From positions 3,207,983-3,271,982 of the forward strand of contig NZ_FXXA01000002.1 of the NCBI RefSeq assembly GCF_900184265.1: a stretch of 64,000 bases of DNA. Reading direction: 5' to 3'. This DNA comes from Eggerthella timonensis. Its GTDB lineage: Bacteria; Actinomycetota; Coriobacteriia; Coriobacteriales; Eggerthellaceae. The stretch's first letter is position 1. Every line of letters starts with the position of its first letter. Shown here piece after piece: positions 15,078 through 24,677 of the stretch. The position numbers and the translations under genes are program-made. Under the pieces are notes generated by a model. The model was not told the origin of the DNA and made no database searches. It saw nothing but the letters and a program-made list of their open reading frames with translations.

Positions 15078-15209
15078 CTACATCGCCCCTTTCCCCGCGG
15101 CCGCCGCCAGCGCCGCCTCCACGAGGGGGCGGATCGCCGCCGGCACGTCCTCCAGCGTGATCGCGCCGCGCTCGATGCGGCGGGCGTACGCCTTTGCGAT
15201 TGCATCCAT
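15078..15209 (-). CDS. XkdX/CD1375-like small phage protein
   Basis: A 43-residue protein, MDAIAKAYARRIERGAITLE..., with the pattern 'basic helix - RGxIxLEDVP - helix' seen in short proteins of unknown role encoded between tail and lysis genes of many Gram-positive phages. The start is set by GGGAGGTGCATAGGC. Its stop directly abuts the next start. Confidence 0.75.
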   Translation of the reverse strand: MDAIAKAYARRIERGAITLEDVPAAIRPLVEAALAAAAGKGAM

Positions 15210-15211
15210 GC

Positions 15212-15778
15212 CTATGCACCTCCCAACGTCATCTCGTACAGGGCGCAGATGGCAGCGTCCTGATCCTCCATCGTGGTCTGCAGCGCGAGGTTCGCCTCGA
15301 ACATGGCGCACAGCGCGTCGTCGGTGTCGGCCTGGGTGGTTTCCACCGTCTCCATGCGCTCGGGTGCCGCGGCCAGGAACGCCTCGCGTTCTGCGGCCTC
15401 GGCCTCCATGCGCTTGCGCTCCTCCTCAAGGCGGGCGATCTCCGCCAGCTCCTCGTCCGTGTAGGGCACGTAGAGCATGTAGGACTGCACGTCGGCAAGC
15501 TCCAACTCGTGCGGCATGTCCTCCGGGATCGTGCCGTCGAACTCGACCAGCTCGCCGGTTTCCAGGCGCGTCTCCCAGTGACCCTGCTCCTCCACATCGA
15601 CGACGATTTCCACGTCCTTGCCGCCCGTCTCGGGATACTTGCGCACCACCTCCTCATGCGACTCCTCCGCTACATCCACGACGTAGCGGTGCGTCACGTT
15701 TCGCTCTCGGGCTTCGAGCCGCCCGATCTTCTCGTCGGGGTCGGTCACGACCGCCCCGCGCTCGTCGAGTATCAGCAT
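15212..15778 (-). CDS. Phage protein downstream of tail fibres, coiled coil
   Basis: 188 residues, strongly acidic. The N-terminal half is beta-rich with repeated acidic turns (VVDVEEQGHWETRLETGE). The centre (about 105-140) is a long helix, DEELAEIARLEEERKRMEAE, that should form a coiled coil. The C-terminus has a small MFEANLALQTTMEDQDAAI helix. Proteins with this build often follow fibre genes and may be fibre chaperones or tail-tip parts; I cannot assign a specific role. GGAGGAGATCAC precedes the start. Confidence 0.75.
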   Translation of the reverse strand: MLILDERGAVVTDPDEKIGRLEARERNVTHRYVVDVAEESHEEVVRKYPETGGKDVEIVVDVEEQGHWETRLETGELVEFDGTIPEDMPHELELADVQSYMLYVPYTDEELAEIARLEEERKRMEAEAAEREAFLAAAPERMETVETTQADTDDALCAMFEANLALQTTMEDQDAAICALYEMTLGGA

Positions 15779-15790
15779 GTGATCTCCTCC

Positions 15791-16738
15791 TTATGCGGTT
15801 CTGCGCCACGCGTACAGCGTCTGGTACGCGGGCATGTTGTTGTGGGCCTGCCCGCCGCCGATGTACGTCAGGCTAAGATAGGCGTACTCGGAGCCTTGGC
15901 TGAACGCGCCCGTATAGAGCGCGTCGCTGAAGCCCGCGTTGCCGTTGACGTCTGACGACGAGTAGGCCTTGTTCTTTGGCAGCTGCGCGGTGGTCAGCGT
16001 GTGGGTGTTCGAACCGCCCGTCGCGGTGCCGGCGTTGAAGTACGGGAACGCGCCCGTTATCGCCGTCCACGTCCCGCCGAAGCGCGCTGCGGGGCTGGTG
16101 GGGTCGTAGCTGGAATAGACAGAGCCGACCGGCCACGCCTTGAGGCCGATTGCAGCGTCCGTCGTCACGCCCGTCCCTCCGCGGATGGTCGGCAGCGTCC
16201 CGCTCGCGATGTCGGATGCGGAGTGCTTGTGGCTGCCGATCAGCTCGAAAGCCTCGGACAAACTGTCTAGCGTCTTGTACAGCGGCACCGGCGCGCCGAC
16301 AGAAAGCCCGTCGATGGGAATTCGGTAGAGCGGACGGAACACCTCGGCATCTCCTTTGAGAATCGACGCCGAGGCGTTGTAGGCCGGATCAGCCGGCGCG
16401 TCCGGCACCGGGGTTCCTTTCAGCACGTGCAGCTGGGCGTCCTCGACGTCCTGGTTCGCGGCATCGCGCTTGTACAAGATCCCGACGAGGTCGTTTCGCT
16501 TCTTCGACTGCGCGCCGTTCTCGATCGTTACCGACTCGCCCGAAGCGTCAACCCTGATATGACGCCCGTGCATGAGAATCTCGCCGCCCGACACGGTGAC
16601 TTTGTTCGAATTGACGACCGATGCGACGCACCCCGATAGCACGTACAGGTCAGGGCCGAACAACGCCGCGTTGAGGGCACCGTCGTCTCCGGAGCTCACG
16701 TGCAGCTCCAGCTTCTTCGCGGTGACGATGTGGGTCAT
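15791..16738 (-). CDS. Second tail fibre / baseplate protein with collar-like tip
   Basis: 315 residues. The N-terminal 200 form a beta-rich shaft that begins MTHIVTAKKLELHVSSGDDG, like upper-baseplate proteins with a conserved GGEILMHGRHI turn. The last 110 residues (WPVGSVYSSYDPTSPAARFG ... TTAQLP ... AYQTLYAWRRTA) are a tail-collar-like tip domain. The same domain, sequence-related and with the same last six residues AWRRTA, ends the large fibre encoded just upstream, so the two tips arose by duplication. Confidence 0.85.
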   Translation of the reverse strand: MTHIVTAKKLELHVSSGDDGALNAALFGPDLYVLSGCVASVVNSNKVTVSGGEILMHGRHIRVDASGESVTIENGAQSKKRNDLVGILYKRDAANQDVEDAQLHVLKGTPVPDAPADPAYNASASILKGDAEVFRPLYRIPIDGLSVGAPVPLYKTLDSLSEAFELIGSHKHSASDIASGTLPTIRGGTGVTTDAAIGLKAWPVGSVYSSYDPTSPAARFGGTWTAITGAFPYFNAGTATGGSNTHTLTTAQLPKNKAYSSSDVNGNAGFSDALYTGAFSQGSEYAYLSLTYIGGGQAHNNMPAYQTLYAWRRTA

Positions 16739-16781
16739 TCTGCATCACCTCTTTCATATATTTCCATGTTGATCTCCTCCT

Positions 16782-19631
16782 TTACGCCGTTCGCCTCCAG
16801 GCGTACACGTCCTGGTAAGCGGGCATGTTGTTGTGCGATTGTCCGCTGCCGACCGATGTGGTTTTAAGCCCCCTGTTAGCGCCTGGGGTGCCGTTGGAAA
16901 CGATCCACCAGAGGCCTCCCCCCGACGCGTTAGACTGCCAGTATCCGGCCCAATCGCCGTCCTGCTCGCGGACGACCCCGTGGTAGTGGCCCGGCATCTG
17001 CGCCGCAGTGAGCGTGTGGGCGTCGCTGCCGCCCGTGCCCGTGTCGTTCGCCGTGCGGAGGAACCTGCCCGTGATCTGAACCCAAGTGCCCCCGAAGAGG
17101 GAGGCAGGGCTGGTCGCGCTGAAGCTCAGGTACACCGCGCCGACGGGGTACGTCCTGTCGAGCAGCGTCTTGCCCGCGACAATGAGCCCAGGCGCGGACA
17201 CTGATCCGTCCGAGCCGAACACGATCTGGGCGGTCGGGGAGTTCGTCCCCGCGTTGTAGTTCGCGTCGGTGATGTAGTTGAAGTACAGGTTGTTGTTCGT
17301 GTACGGCCCCATCTCCCAGGAGCCGTTCGTCGTCTTCGCCGACCACACGGGGTTGTAACCCGTGTAGCTCGTCTGCCTGACCGGCGCCCCGTCGCGCCCG
17401 TTCATCCACGACATGGACCTGCCGACGCGTTTGATCTGAGCCGTCGCATCGAGCGTGCCGCCAGCGGTCGGGAGCGCCCCGACGTTGGCGGCGGTCAGGT
17501 TGACGTTGCCTTTTCTGTACGCCGATTCGGAGTTACCCTTGACCCCTGTCACCGCTCCCGTTTTGAGCGATTCGATTGCCTGTTTGTCTGCTGCGGACAT
17601 GAAGCCAGCCGCCGATGCCGTCGCCACGCCGTGGGAGTGCGAGGACGGAGGGAAGCTCGCGGGCTTGCCGGTCAGCGCAGACCAGTCGTGAGAATGCGAC
17701 GACGGGGGGAACGATGCAGGTTTCCCGGTGATCGACGCCCAGTCGTGAGAGTGAGCAGACGGCGTGAAACTCGTCGGCTTGCCGCTCACGTCCGCCCACG
17801 CATGGGTATGGGCGCTCGGCGGGAAGCTGGCGGGCTTGCCCGTCACATCGGCCCACGGATGGGCATGGGACTTGGCAGCGTACGCCGCATCGTGGTTGTG
17901 CGTCGCCGGCGGGTAGCTCGCCGGTTTGCCCGTGATGCCGTTCCAAGCGTGAGTGTGGGACGTGTCCGACTTCCCGGCAAGCTTCGTGTTCATCTCGCTC
18001 TCGGTGTAATAGCGATCGTCGTGGGTGTGGCTTGCTGCCGGGAAGCTGGCGGGCTTTCCGGTTATCGCCTCCCAGGCATGGACATGCGACGCGTCTGATT
18101 TCCCGGCAAGCTTCGTGTCCATCTCTGCTTCGGTGTAGTACCTGTCGTCGTGGTTGTGCGCGGCGGGCGCGAACGTAGCGGGCTTGCCGCTGATCGCGTC
18201 CCACGGGTAGGCATCGATGCGCTGCTTGTCGGCTGCGCTCATGAGGCCCTTCGCGCTCTGCGTTGCCACGTTCGACGGCAGGACGAGCTTTCGCCCGGCA
18301 GCGTCCTTGACGTGCCCTGCGCCGTCTATGACGAGGCGCGAGCCGACCGTGACCGCATCGCCCCACGACGGGGACGAGTCTGACGCCGGGCCGTACGATC
18401 CTCCCGCCACGCCGGAGGCCGCATGCGACACCGACACGGTGCCGCCGGATTCCTCCGCGACGATGGGTGCCGATCCTTTGACATGCTTGACGGCGGCTGC
18501 GGCGACCTTGCCGGCCGAGTCGGCCTTTGCCTCGACTGCGGCAAGCTTCTCATTGGTCACGTCGGCCGATATGACCGCGCCGACGATCCCGATGCCGGGA
18601 CCGCCCTTGTAGGCAAGTCCGGTAGATCCCGAAGAGTAGCCGCCCTGCATGGAGCTCGAGGATCTCACCTCGCCCACTTCATTCGACACTGACACGATGC
18701 CGCGATCATCGACCTTGACGATTACCTTGGTGATGTCGGCCATGACAGACACGCCCGTGTCGTCGTTCGAGATGCCCACGATGTCGCCTACGTCGTAAGA
18801 CTCTCCATCGGGCAAGCGGAGGTCTACCGAGTCCGTGTTCTGGAGCTCCTCGAGCTTCTTCTTGCCCTCCTCCCGCAGGTTCTCCTCGTCGTTGTTGGAC
18901 AGCTCGTAGACGTACTGGCGCTCGTCGAGGCCGTAGAACGTTTGAGTCTCGGACACCACGCCGTCGGCATCGGCGTAAAGATGCACGACCACTCGATCCT
19001 GCATCTCGCCGTTGCCGAGGCATATGATGTGGTTGTGCGGCGTTCCCTCGCGGATCTCGTAGGCGAACCGCTCCGAGCTGCCGTCGTCTACGTACGATCC
19101 GATCTCAACGGCGTAGAGCGTTGGCTTGCGTCCCGGCTCCTTGGCTATCTTGAGTTTCGCGCCGGATTTCCTCAACATCTTGCGGATGGATGCGTAGGCG
19201 TCGGCGAACCGGTCGTGTGAGTGCTCGACCATGATGCCGCTGTCCTCGTCGGACGCGTCGAACAGCTCGTCGAGCCCCTGGCGCGCGAGTATGGCTCGGA
19301 TCGCCGCGTTCGCCTCGCCGGAAGATTTGTAATGGTCGCTGCCCGCATCGGGGATGATGCACGACTCGGACAGGACGCCGTGCCAGGTCTGCCCGGTGAT
19401 GGTGTTCGTGGGCTCCTCGCCGAGCGTGGAGGGGCGGCACCCCCTCACGACGCCGCCCCATTCCGTGCCGTCGATGTACACGAGCGATTTTCGCGGCAGA
19501 GTGAAGCCTATCGGCACCGTCAGATCGAATTCGTTCTCTTCGCTTCCGTAAGCAAGATCGAGGGAGTACGAATCGATCATGCCGAGCTCGACCCGGTTCT
19601 CGTCCGTGTATGTCACTTCCAATCGATCCAT
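16782..19631 (-). CDS. Tail protein / receptor-binding fibre with SHSH repeats
   Basis: 949 residues. The first 330 or so resemble the Gp37/Gp18-like tail-associated domain (DRLEVTYTDENRVELGMIDS..., GSYVDDGSSERFAYEIREG). The region from about 520 to 700 has at least seven copies of a roughly 19-residue repeat of the type GKPASFPPSSHSHDWA/S, a known shaft motif of phage tail fibres (metal-chelating His). The C-terminal 110 residues are a collar-like tip ending AWRRTA. An open frame to 20372 exists only as overlap; the ATG at 19631 with AAGGAGATGG fits and overlaps the Dit gene by 19 bases. It likely determines host binding. Confidence 0.9.
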   Translation of the reverse strand: MDRLEVTYTDENRVELGMIDSYSLDLAYGSEENEFDLTVPIGFTLPRKSLVYIDGTEWGGVVRGCRPSTLGEEPTNTITGQTWHGVLSESCIIPDAGSDHYKSSGEANAAIRAILARQGLDELFDASDEDSGIMVEHSHDRFADAYASIRKMLRKSGAKLKIAKEPGRKPTLYAVEIGSYVDDGSSERFAYEIREGTPHNHIICLGNGEMQDRVVVHLYADADGVVSETQTFYGLDERQYVYELSNNDEENLREEGKKKLEELQNTDSVDLRLPDGESYDVGDIVGISNDDTGVSVMADITKVIVKVDDRGIVSVSNEVGEVRSSSSMQGGYSSGSTGLAYKGGPGIGIVGAVISADVTNEKLAAVEAKADSAGKVAAAAVKHVKGSAPIVAEESGGTVSVSHAASGVAGGSYGPASDSSPSWGDAVTVGSRLVIDGAGHVKDAAGRKLVLPSNVATQSAKGLMSAADKQRIDAYPWDAISGKPATFAPAAHNHDDRYYTEAEMDTKLAGKSDASHVHAWEAITGKPASFPAASHTHDDRYYTESEMNTKLAGKSDTSHTHAWNGITGKPASYPPATHNHDAAYAAKSHAHPWADVTGKPASFPPSAHTHAWADVSGKPTSFTPSAHSHDWASITGKPASFPPSSHSHDWSALTGKPASFPPSSHSHGVATASAAGFMSAADKQAIESLKTGAVTGVKGNSESAYRKGNVNLTAANVGALPTAGGTLDATAQIKRVGRSMSWMNGRDGAPVRQTSYTGYNPVWSAKTTNGSWEMGPYTNNNLYFNYITDANYNAGTNSPTAQIVFGSDGSVSAPGLIVAGKTLLDRTYPVGAVYLSFSATSPASLFGGTWVQITGRFLRTANDTGTGGSDAHTLTAAQMPGHYHGVVREQDGDWAGYWQSNASGGGLWWIVSNGTPGANRGLKTTSVGSGQSHNNMPAYQDVYAWRRTA

Positions 19632-20464
19632 CTCCTTTCGTCTCTCTTTTCGTAGAGGATCAGGTCGAAGCCGAACGACCCGTCCCACGTGACCGCCGAC
19701 ACACCGGGAGGAACCGGCTCGAACACGTAGGAGCCTCCGCCCTTCTTCTGGTTGCCACGGCGGCGGTGGAACACGTTCTCGGTCGTCCCGTCCTCGTTGT
19801 ACAGGGTTATGGTCGGCGGTCTTCCCGCCCCGTCGATGACGAGGTAGCCGCCGTTTCTCACCATGACCTCCACCTCGTAGCGGTTGCCGCCCACGATCAC
19901 GTAGGGGTTGGTCGCCGGGCCGTACACGATGATCTTCGCGGCGGACGGCAGAAACGACGGGTTGTCGATCGCCATGGATCCCATCGTGGTGCCGTAGTTG
20001 TACGGGTAATCGCGGGGGTAGGTGAACCCGCCGTCCCTGTTCGCGCCGGGAGCGAAAGAGCTCTCGTGCTCGAGCGTCCAGCGCGGGTCGTCGGATGCGA
20101 ACGTCAGCTCGTAGTCGGCAGCCGCCCCGGTGTACCAGTAGCGGTCTTTCTTCGATGCCACGATGTAGCCGGGCACGTACCAGTCTCCGACGTAGAGCCT
20201 CCCCGGCTTGGCGGCCTCCACGTCCACTGCGGCGACCTCGTATATCTCGTTTCGCTTCGCCATGCCGGCGGCGCTGGTGGAACAAGCGATCACGGCTGTC
20301 ACCGGGGTTTCGCGCCGCTCGCGCCGGAAGGAGGCTATGCGCCCGTTGAGGGTCGCGTATCCCACCGACCAATCGGCAAGCTCCCCGCTGTTGAGATGCA
20401 CGCCGTCTCCGTTAAGTCCGACCGAGCGCCCCAGATGATTGACGTACTTCGCTTCGCCCTTCAT
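19613..20464 (-). CDS. Distal tail protein (Dit)
   Basis: 283 residues encoded between tape measure and fibre, the place of Dit in siphoviruses of Gram-positive hosts. The protein is beta-rich, opens MKGEAKYVNHLGRSVGLNGD, has a central galectin-like section, and ends with AVTWDGSFGFDLILYEKRD. Dit forms the hexameric hub joining tail tube and baseplate. The start overlaps the tape-measure stop by four bases (ATGA). Family call rests on gene order and general sequence look. Confidence 0.85.
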   Translation of the reverse strand: MKGEAKYVNHLGRSVGLNGDGVHLNSGELADWSVGYATLNGRIASFRRERRETPVTAVIACSTSAAGMAKRNEIYEVAAVDVEAAKPGRLYVGDWYVPGYIVASKKDRYWYTGAAADYELTFASDDPRWTLEHESSFAPGANRDGGFTYPRDYPYNYGTTMGSMAIDNPSFLPSAAKIIVYGPATNPYVIVGGNRYEVEVMVRNGGYLVIDGAGRPPTITLYNEDGTTENVFHRRRGNQKKGGGSYVFEPVPPGVSAVTWDGSFGFDLILYEKRDERRWIDWK

Positions 20465-23400
20465 CGTCCGGCCCTCCTGTTCGCCCTCGCAAGCTCCCTG
20501 TCGCTGATCTTTAGCACTACGTCAGGTTGGTGTGATAGCGCGTCAGCCATCGCAGCGCCCACAGCCTCGTACACATCGACTTTCGTCAGGCCGCCCGAAG
20601 CATCAACGCTGACGCTCATCTGAGGAGCCGACGCAGCGCGCGTGGCGGCAGCGGACACGTTGATGCTCGAACGCGATCTCGCACCAACCCCCATAACACC
20701 GGAAACGACGTCGGCCATTTCGTCCATAGTCGATTGCAGATTAGGAATCTCCGAGCGGAACCCGCCGATCCAGTTCTGAGCGGCGTGCGCACCCCACTCC
20801 TTCTCGCCTTTCCCGTTATTTCGAAGCGGGCCCGATTTCGGCACTGAGTGCCCCAGGATGTTCTTAACCGCATTCGCAATCGTCGTCGCCGCATTGACCG
20901 CAGCGCCGTAGCCAGACATGATGCCAGCAGCGAAGTTGTGCGACGCGTGTGATCCCCAACTGCGAAACATCGCCGAGTACATGTTCATGATCATCGCCGC
21001 TGCCGCCATCGACCCAGCGTTTTTAGTTGCCGTCGATTGGCCGTCTGCAAGACTGTCGCCAAAACCCTGCGAGCCTTCCGACGCCGCGTTCGGCAAGTCG
21101 GCTTTGATCGGGTCAACAGCTCCGACAGCCGCTATTTCAAGTGCCGCCGTCTCGTTGACGACGTTCGGTTTCCCGTCTTTAACGCCTTTCGCAACCCCAG
21201 CCATAGCTTCGACAGTGAGCTGAGATAGCTGGCCGGTGACCGGATCGTAGGCGTACACCACGCCGTCCTTCATCGCGGTCATAGATCCTACAGCGCCTGG
21301 AGTTCCCGATACGATGCTGCTGACGATCTTATCCGTCGCGTCCACCGTCGCCGCCGACAGTTCTCCAGTGATGGGATCGTAGGCTTGGAGAATGCCGTCC
21401 TTCATGATGTACATGGCAGCCGCCGCGTTCGGCGCTTCTGTTTGGATAGCAGCCGTCGCACCGGTGGCCGCCTGCCGCATCTTCTCCGGCACAGCGATGC
21501 CGGCCTCGTCGCACGCCGCGATGATCTCGTCGATGCTCAGGTTGTACGATTGAGCGAGCAGCATCATGTTCTCGTCGGACAGCGCATAGACTTCCGACGA
21601 GGTAAAACCAAGCTCGGACAGCTTTTGGGCGAAAGAATCAACATCCACCCCAGCTTCGGCCAGATTGTCACCCCATCCTTCGTGCGCGCTGATCGCGTCG
21701 GTGATAGCAGCGGAGGTTCCTTGCAGCTTCTGCTGCGCGTCGGAGTAAGTGTTGCTCAGGCTCTCCTGAGCGCCCTTGTTCTCCTCTATGGCATCGGTGA
21801 GCCAGTCGTAGTTGTTGTGGGCTTCGTCAAGCTCCTTCGACAACCTCTGCTGCTCCTGCCGCTCCTCGATGGTGAGGTCTGTTCTATGCGTTTGCAGCTC
21901 GGCCAGCCTGTCGCCCTTTTCCCTAAGCTCGTCGGTCGATTTCGCCAGCCATCCGTTCAGCTCGTACTCGCGCTTCTTCAGCTCCACCATCTGCTCTTGG
22001 GCTGCTTGCGCTTCCGCGTTGGCGATCCAGGCGTCGGTAGTAGCTTTGATCTTATCTACAGATTCGGACAGTATTCCGTTCTGCGCGTCGATGACCGAGT
22101 ACGACGTACCGCATACATCGTTCACCATACTCACGGCGGTTTGCAGCTCGCTTTGCTCGGTAGCGGTGAGCTGCGCCTTGCTGCCATTTTCGTCATACTT
22201 GCTCGTGAGCCGTTCGATGGTCGCCGTGCATTCATCGATGATCGCTCGGTTCGTGCCTATGTCCGTCCATGCCTCTTTGATCTCCTGAGCAAGGTCGGCT
22301 TGACTCTGCATCGCATCGCGCGCGCTCTCCGAATACCCGTCTATCGCCCCGGATGCGATCACGATGCTCGGAACCGCGTCGGAGAAGTCTTTCTTCGACG
22401 TACTCACCGCATCGCGCAAGCCGTCCGTAGCGCCCTCGGCGGTCTTCAAGGCGTTGTTGTAGGCGATCACCTCGTCGATGATCTGCTTGAGCACGAACCC
22501 GGCAACCACGGCGATCAGCCCGACCATGGCCGTCTTCGCGGCCCCGATGGCGACGGATGATTTCTTCACCGTCTCGGTGTTCTTCTTCGTCGCCGATTCC
22601 GATTTCTTCGTGCTCGATTCGAGGTCGCCGAGCGTGTCGGCGGTGCTCGATACCTTCACGTCCATTCTGGCGAAGAACTCGGCAACCTTTTGGATGCCCT
22701 TGCCGAACGCCTCGATCTTCTGGGTGCCCTTCCCGACGACCGTGAGCAGCGGCCCGATGGCGGCGGAAAGCGCCACGGCCTTGAGAACCGCTTGCTGCTC
22801 CGACTTGCTCATCTCGGAGAACTGCTTCGCGCCTTCTCCGATCATCTTGATGAGCGGCTCCGCTTGATCGACGATATCGAGCAGCGCGCTTGCGAGCGGC
22901 CCGCCCACGTCGTTCGCCACCGCGATCACGCGGTTCTTGAGCATCTCGAATTGGGCGGCAAGCGACTGGTTGCGGTTGTCGACCTCCTTCTGGAGCGCGG
23001 TGTTCGCCGACCACTCGTCGTTGGCCGTGGCCACCGCGTCGGCCACGAACTGCGAGTTGCCTGCCAGACGCTTCATCACGTCCGTTTGGCGGATCGAGTC
23101 GATTCCCAGCTCTTGCAGCATCACGGACATGTTGCCGCCCTCGGCGGTGGCCGCCTCCATGTTGGACAGGAGGGCCGCGAGCGCCTGCACGGGGTCGTTC
23201 TTCCATGCTTCGGCGAACTCGGTTGCGGACATGCCGGCGGTGGACGCCCATGTGCCGAGCGCGGCGTTCACCTTGTCGATCTCCTTCTGCGTCATGTCGC
23301 TCGTGCCCGCCATGGCTGCTCCCGCGAGGGCGATGTCCTTGTCGATCTGCGCCATTAGGGTGCTGATCGCGGTGCCGCCCGCCTCCGCCTCGACGCCCAT

Positions 23401-24381
23401 GGACGCGAGCGCGGTCGATAGGCCCAGGATGTCCGCCTGGGACATGTGCACCTGCGTTCCGGCGGCGGCCACGCGCATGGCGAGGGCGCTGATGTCCGAC
23501 TCGGTCGTCGCGTACGAGTTGCCGAGCCCGACGATGGCGCTGCCGTAGTTTCGGATCTCCTCGTGGCTCATCTTGGTGATGTTCGCGAACTGGGCCATCT
23601 CGGTGGCCGCCGTCTCGGCGTCCATGTTCGTGGCGATGTCGAGGCCCGATACCACCTGGCCGAACTCGTCAAGCTCATCGATGGCAAAACCGAGCTGTGC
23701 GCCAAGCGCTTGGATATCAAGGATCTGCGAAGCGTCAACGGCGTTGGTCTTCGAGAATTCGATAGCAGATTGCTTGAGCTTCTGGTACTGTTCGTCGGTT
23801 CCGTCAACGGTCTTCTTCACGTTCGTCAGCGACGTGTCGATCTGCACCGCTGCAGCAACCGAAGCCGCCCCGACGCCAATCACCGCCGGGGTGAGCGTGC
23901 GCGTGAGCCCGTTTCCCACCGTCTCCATGCCACGACCGAAGCCCTGAACGTGCGAGCCGAACTTCTCGACGCTCGAACCGAGTTTTCCAAGCAAAGACGT
24001 TGCCGCCCCCTGCTTCACGATAGAGTCGGTAAGCGCTTGCTGGTAGCCCTTGAGCTTCTGCTCGGTGAGTACGATGTCGGATTGCAGCTTCGTCCACTGA
24101 GCCTCTTGCTCGGGAGTGAACGCATCCATCTCCTCCATCTGCTTCTCAGCCTGCTTGAGCAGGTCGAGCTGCTTTTTGGTGGACTCGATTTGGCGCTGGT
24201 AGTCTCGCTGCTGCTGCGCGAGAAGCTTAACATTGCCCGGGTCGAGCTTAAGCGCGCGCTCAACCTTTCGCAGGTCGGTGGCGACGCCGCTGACTTCGCT
24301 TCGAGCTTTGCGAAGCGCGCTCGAAAGACTGGAAATATCAACGCCGAGCTTAACGGTCAGCCCTTTGTAAACGTCTGCCAT
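20461..24381 (-). CDS. Tail tape measure protein
   Basis: 1306 residues, the longest phage gene. The N-terminus (KGLTVKLGVDISSLSSALRK, ERALKLDPGNVKLLAQQQ) is typical of TP901-type tape measures. A long coiled coil follows, then an Ala/Gly-rich hydrophobic region near 610-640 (AMVGLIAVVAGFVL), more coiled coil, and a C-terminal part with APEMSV-like segments. A short pair of repeats (PGAVGSMTAMKDGVVYAYDP and PNAAAAMYIMKDGILQAYDP) lies near 1010-1070. Length sets tail length; by the usual 1.5 angstrom per residue rule this gives roughly 0.2 micrometre. AGGAGAAAATCGAAT precedes the ATG at 24381. Confidence 0.95.
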   Translation of the reverse strand: MADVYKGLTVKLGVDISSLSSALRKARSEVSGVATDLRKVERALKLDPGNVKLLAQQQRDYQRQIESTKKQLDLLKQAEKQMEEMDAFTPEQEAQWTKLQSDIVLTEQKLKGYQQALTDSIVKQGAATSLLGKLGSSVEKFGSHVQGFGRGMETVGNGLTRTLTPAVIGVGAASVAAAVQIDTSLTNVKKTVDGTDEQYQKLKQSAIEFSKTNAVDASQILDIQALGAQLGFAIDELDEFGQVVSGLDIATNMDAETAATEMAQFANITKMSHEEIRNYGSAIVGLGNSYATTESDISALAMRVAAAGTQVHMSQADILGLSTALASMGVEAEAGGTAISTLMAQIDKDIALAGAAMAGTSDMTQKEIDKVNAALGTWASTAGMSATEFAEAWKNDPVQALAALLSNMEAATAEGGNMSVMLQELGIDSIRQTDVMKRLAGNSQFVADAVATANDEWSANTALQKEVDNRNQSLAAQFEMLKNRVIAVANDVGGPLASALLDIVDQAEPLIKMIGEGAKQFSEMSKSEQQAVLKAVALSAAIGPLLTVVGKGTQKIEAFGKGIQKVAEFFARMDVKVSSTADTLGDLESSTKKSESATKKNTETVKKSSVAIGAAKTAMVGLIAVVAGFVLKQIIDEVIAYNNALKTAEGATDGLRDAVSTSKKDFSDAVPSIVIASGAIDGYSESARDAMQSQADLAQEIKEAWTDIGTNRAIIDECTATIERLTSKYDENGSKAQLTATEQSELQTAVSMVNDVCGTSYSVIDAQNGILSESVDKIKATTDAWIANAEAQAAQEQMVELKKREYELNGWLAKSTDELREKGDRLAELQTHRTDLTIEERQEQQRLSKELDEAHNNYDWLTDAIEENKGAQESLSNTYSDAQQKLQGTSAAITDAISAHEGWGDNLAEAGVDVDSFAQKLSELGFTSSEVYALSDENMMLLAQSYNLSIDEIIAACDEAGIAVPEKMRQAATGATAAIQTEAPNAAAAMYIMKDGILQAYDPITGELSAATVDATDKIVSSIVSGTPGAVGSMTAMKDGVVYAYDPVTGQLSQLTVEAMAGVAKGVKDGKPNVVNETAALEIAAVGAVDPIKADLPNAASEGSQGFGDSLADGQSTATKNAGSMAAAAMIMNMYSAMFRSWGSHASHNFAAGIMSGYGAAVNAATTIANAVKNILGHSVPKSGPLRNNGKGEKEWGAHAAQNWIGGFRSEIPNLQSTMDEMADVVSGVMGVGARSRSSINVSAAATRAASAPQMSVSVDASGGLTKVDVYEAVGAAMADALSHQPDVVLKISDRELARANRRAGR

Positions 24382-24400
24382 ATTCGATTTTCTCCTGGTC

Positions 24401-24677
24401 TTATGACAAAAACCTGTCTATATCCGCTTGCGTCGCTTGACGAGCTTTCGGCTCATCGTCCACTTCTCCGGAATCAGCAAACGCAAGATCGGTGTATGCG
24501 ATGAAATCTCGCATAGTCGTGTGTCGTGCTTCGTCAAGCGAGAACCCGATGCGCTTGAGCGCCAAGACGTTGCGCCACGGCGACCATTCGTCTACCGAGC
24601 CATCGCTTGATTCTCCCGGTCTTTCTGACACGAAACAGCTCGGCGCTGATGGCCGAGTCGATCACCCCCACCGCGTC
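24401..24677 (-). CDS. Tail assembly chaperone, frameshift extension (GT-type)
   Basis: The readable frame runs from a stop near 24680 to 24401 and is +1 (or -2) relative to the gene ending at 24534, with which it overlaps by over 100 bases. It encodes about 80 residues including NVLALKRIGFSLDEARH and a C-terminal ATQADIDRFLS, typical of the second part of lambda-G/GT-type chaperones. A candidate +1 slip is CTG TTT CGT GTC, where tRNA-Phe could move from UUU to UUC before a CGU codon, entering this frame at 24631. An independent GTG start at 24631 is the alternative. Position just before the tape measure is the hallmark. Confidence 0.65.

Noticed and set aside
17600-18200. CRISPR-like regular repeats
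   Set aside because: The periodic units are coding repeats of the fibre shaft with drifting sequence and no spacers.
16782-19631. Diversity-generating retroelement at the fibre tips
   Set aside because: Two related tips are present, but there is no reverse transcriptase gene or template repeat in the prophage.
16782-20372. Fibre protein extended over the Dit gene
   Set aside because: The first 247 residues are the Dit gene in a wrong frame.
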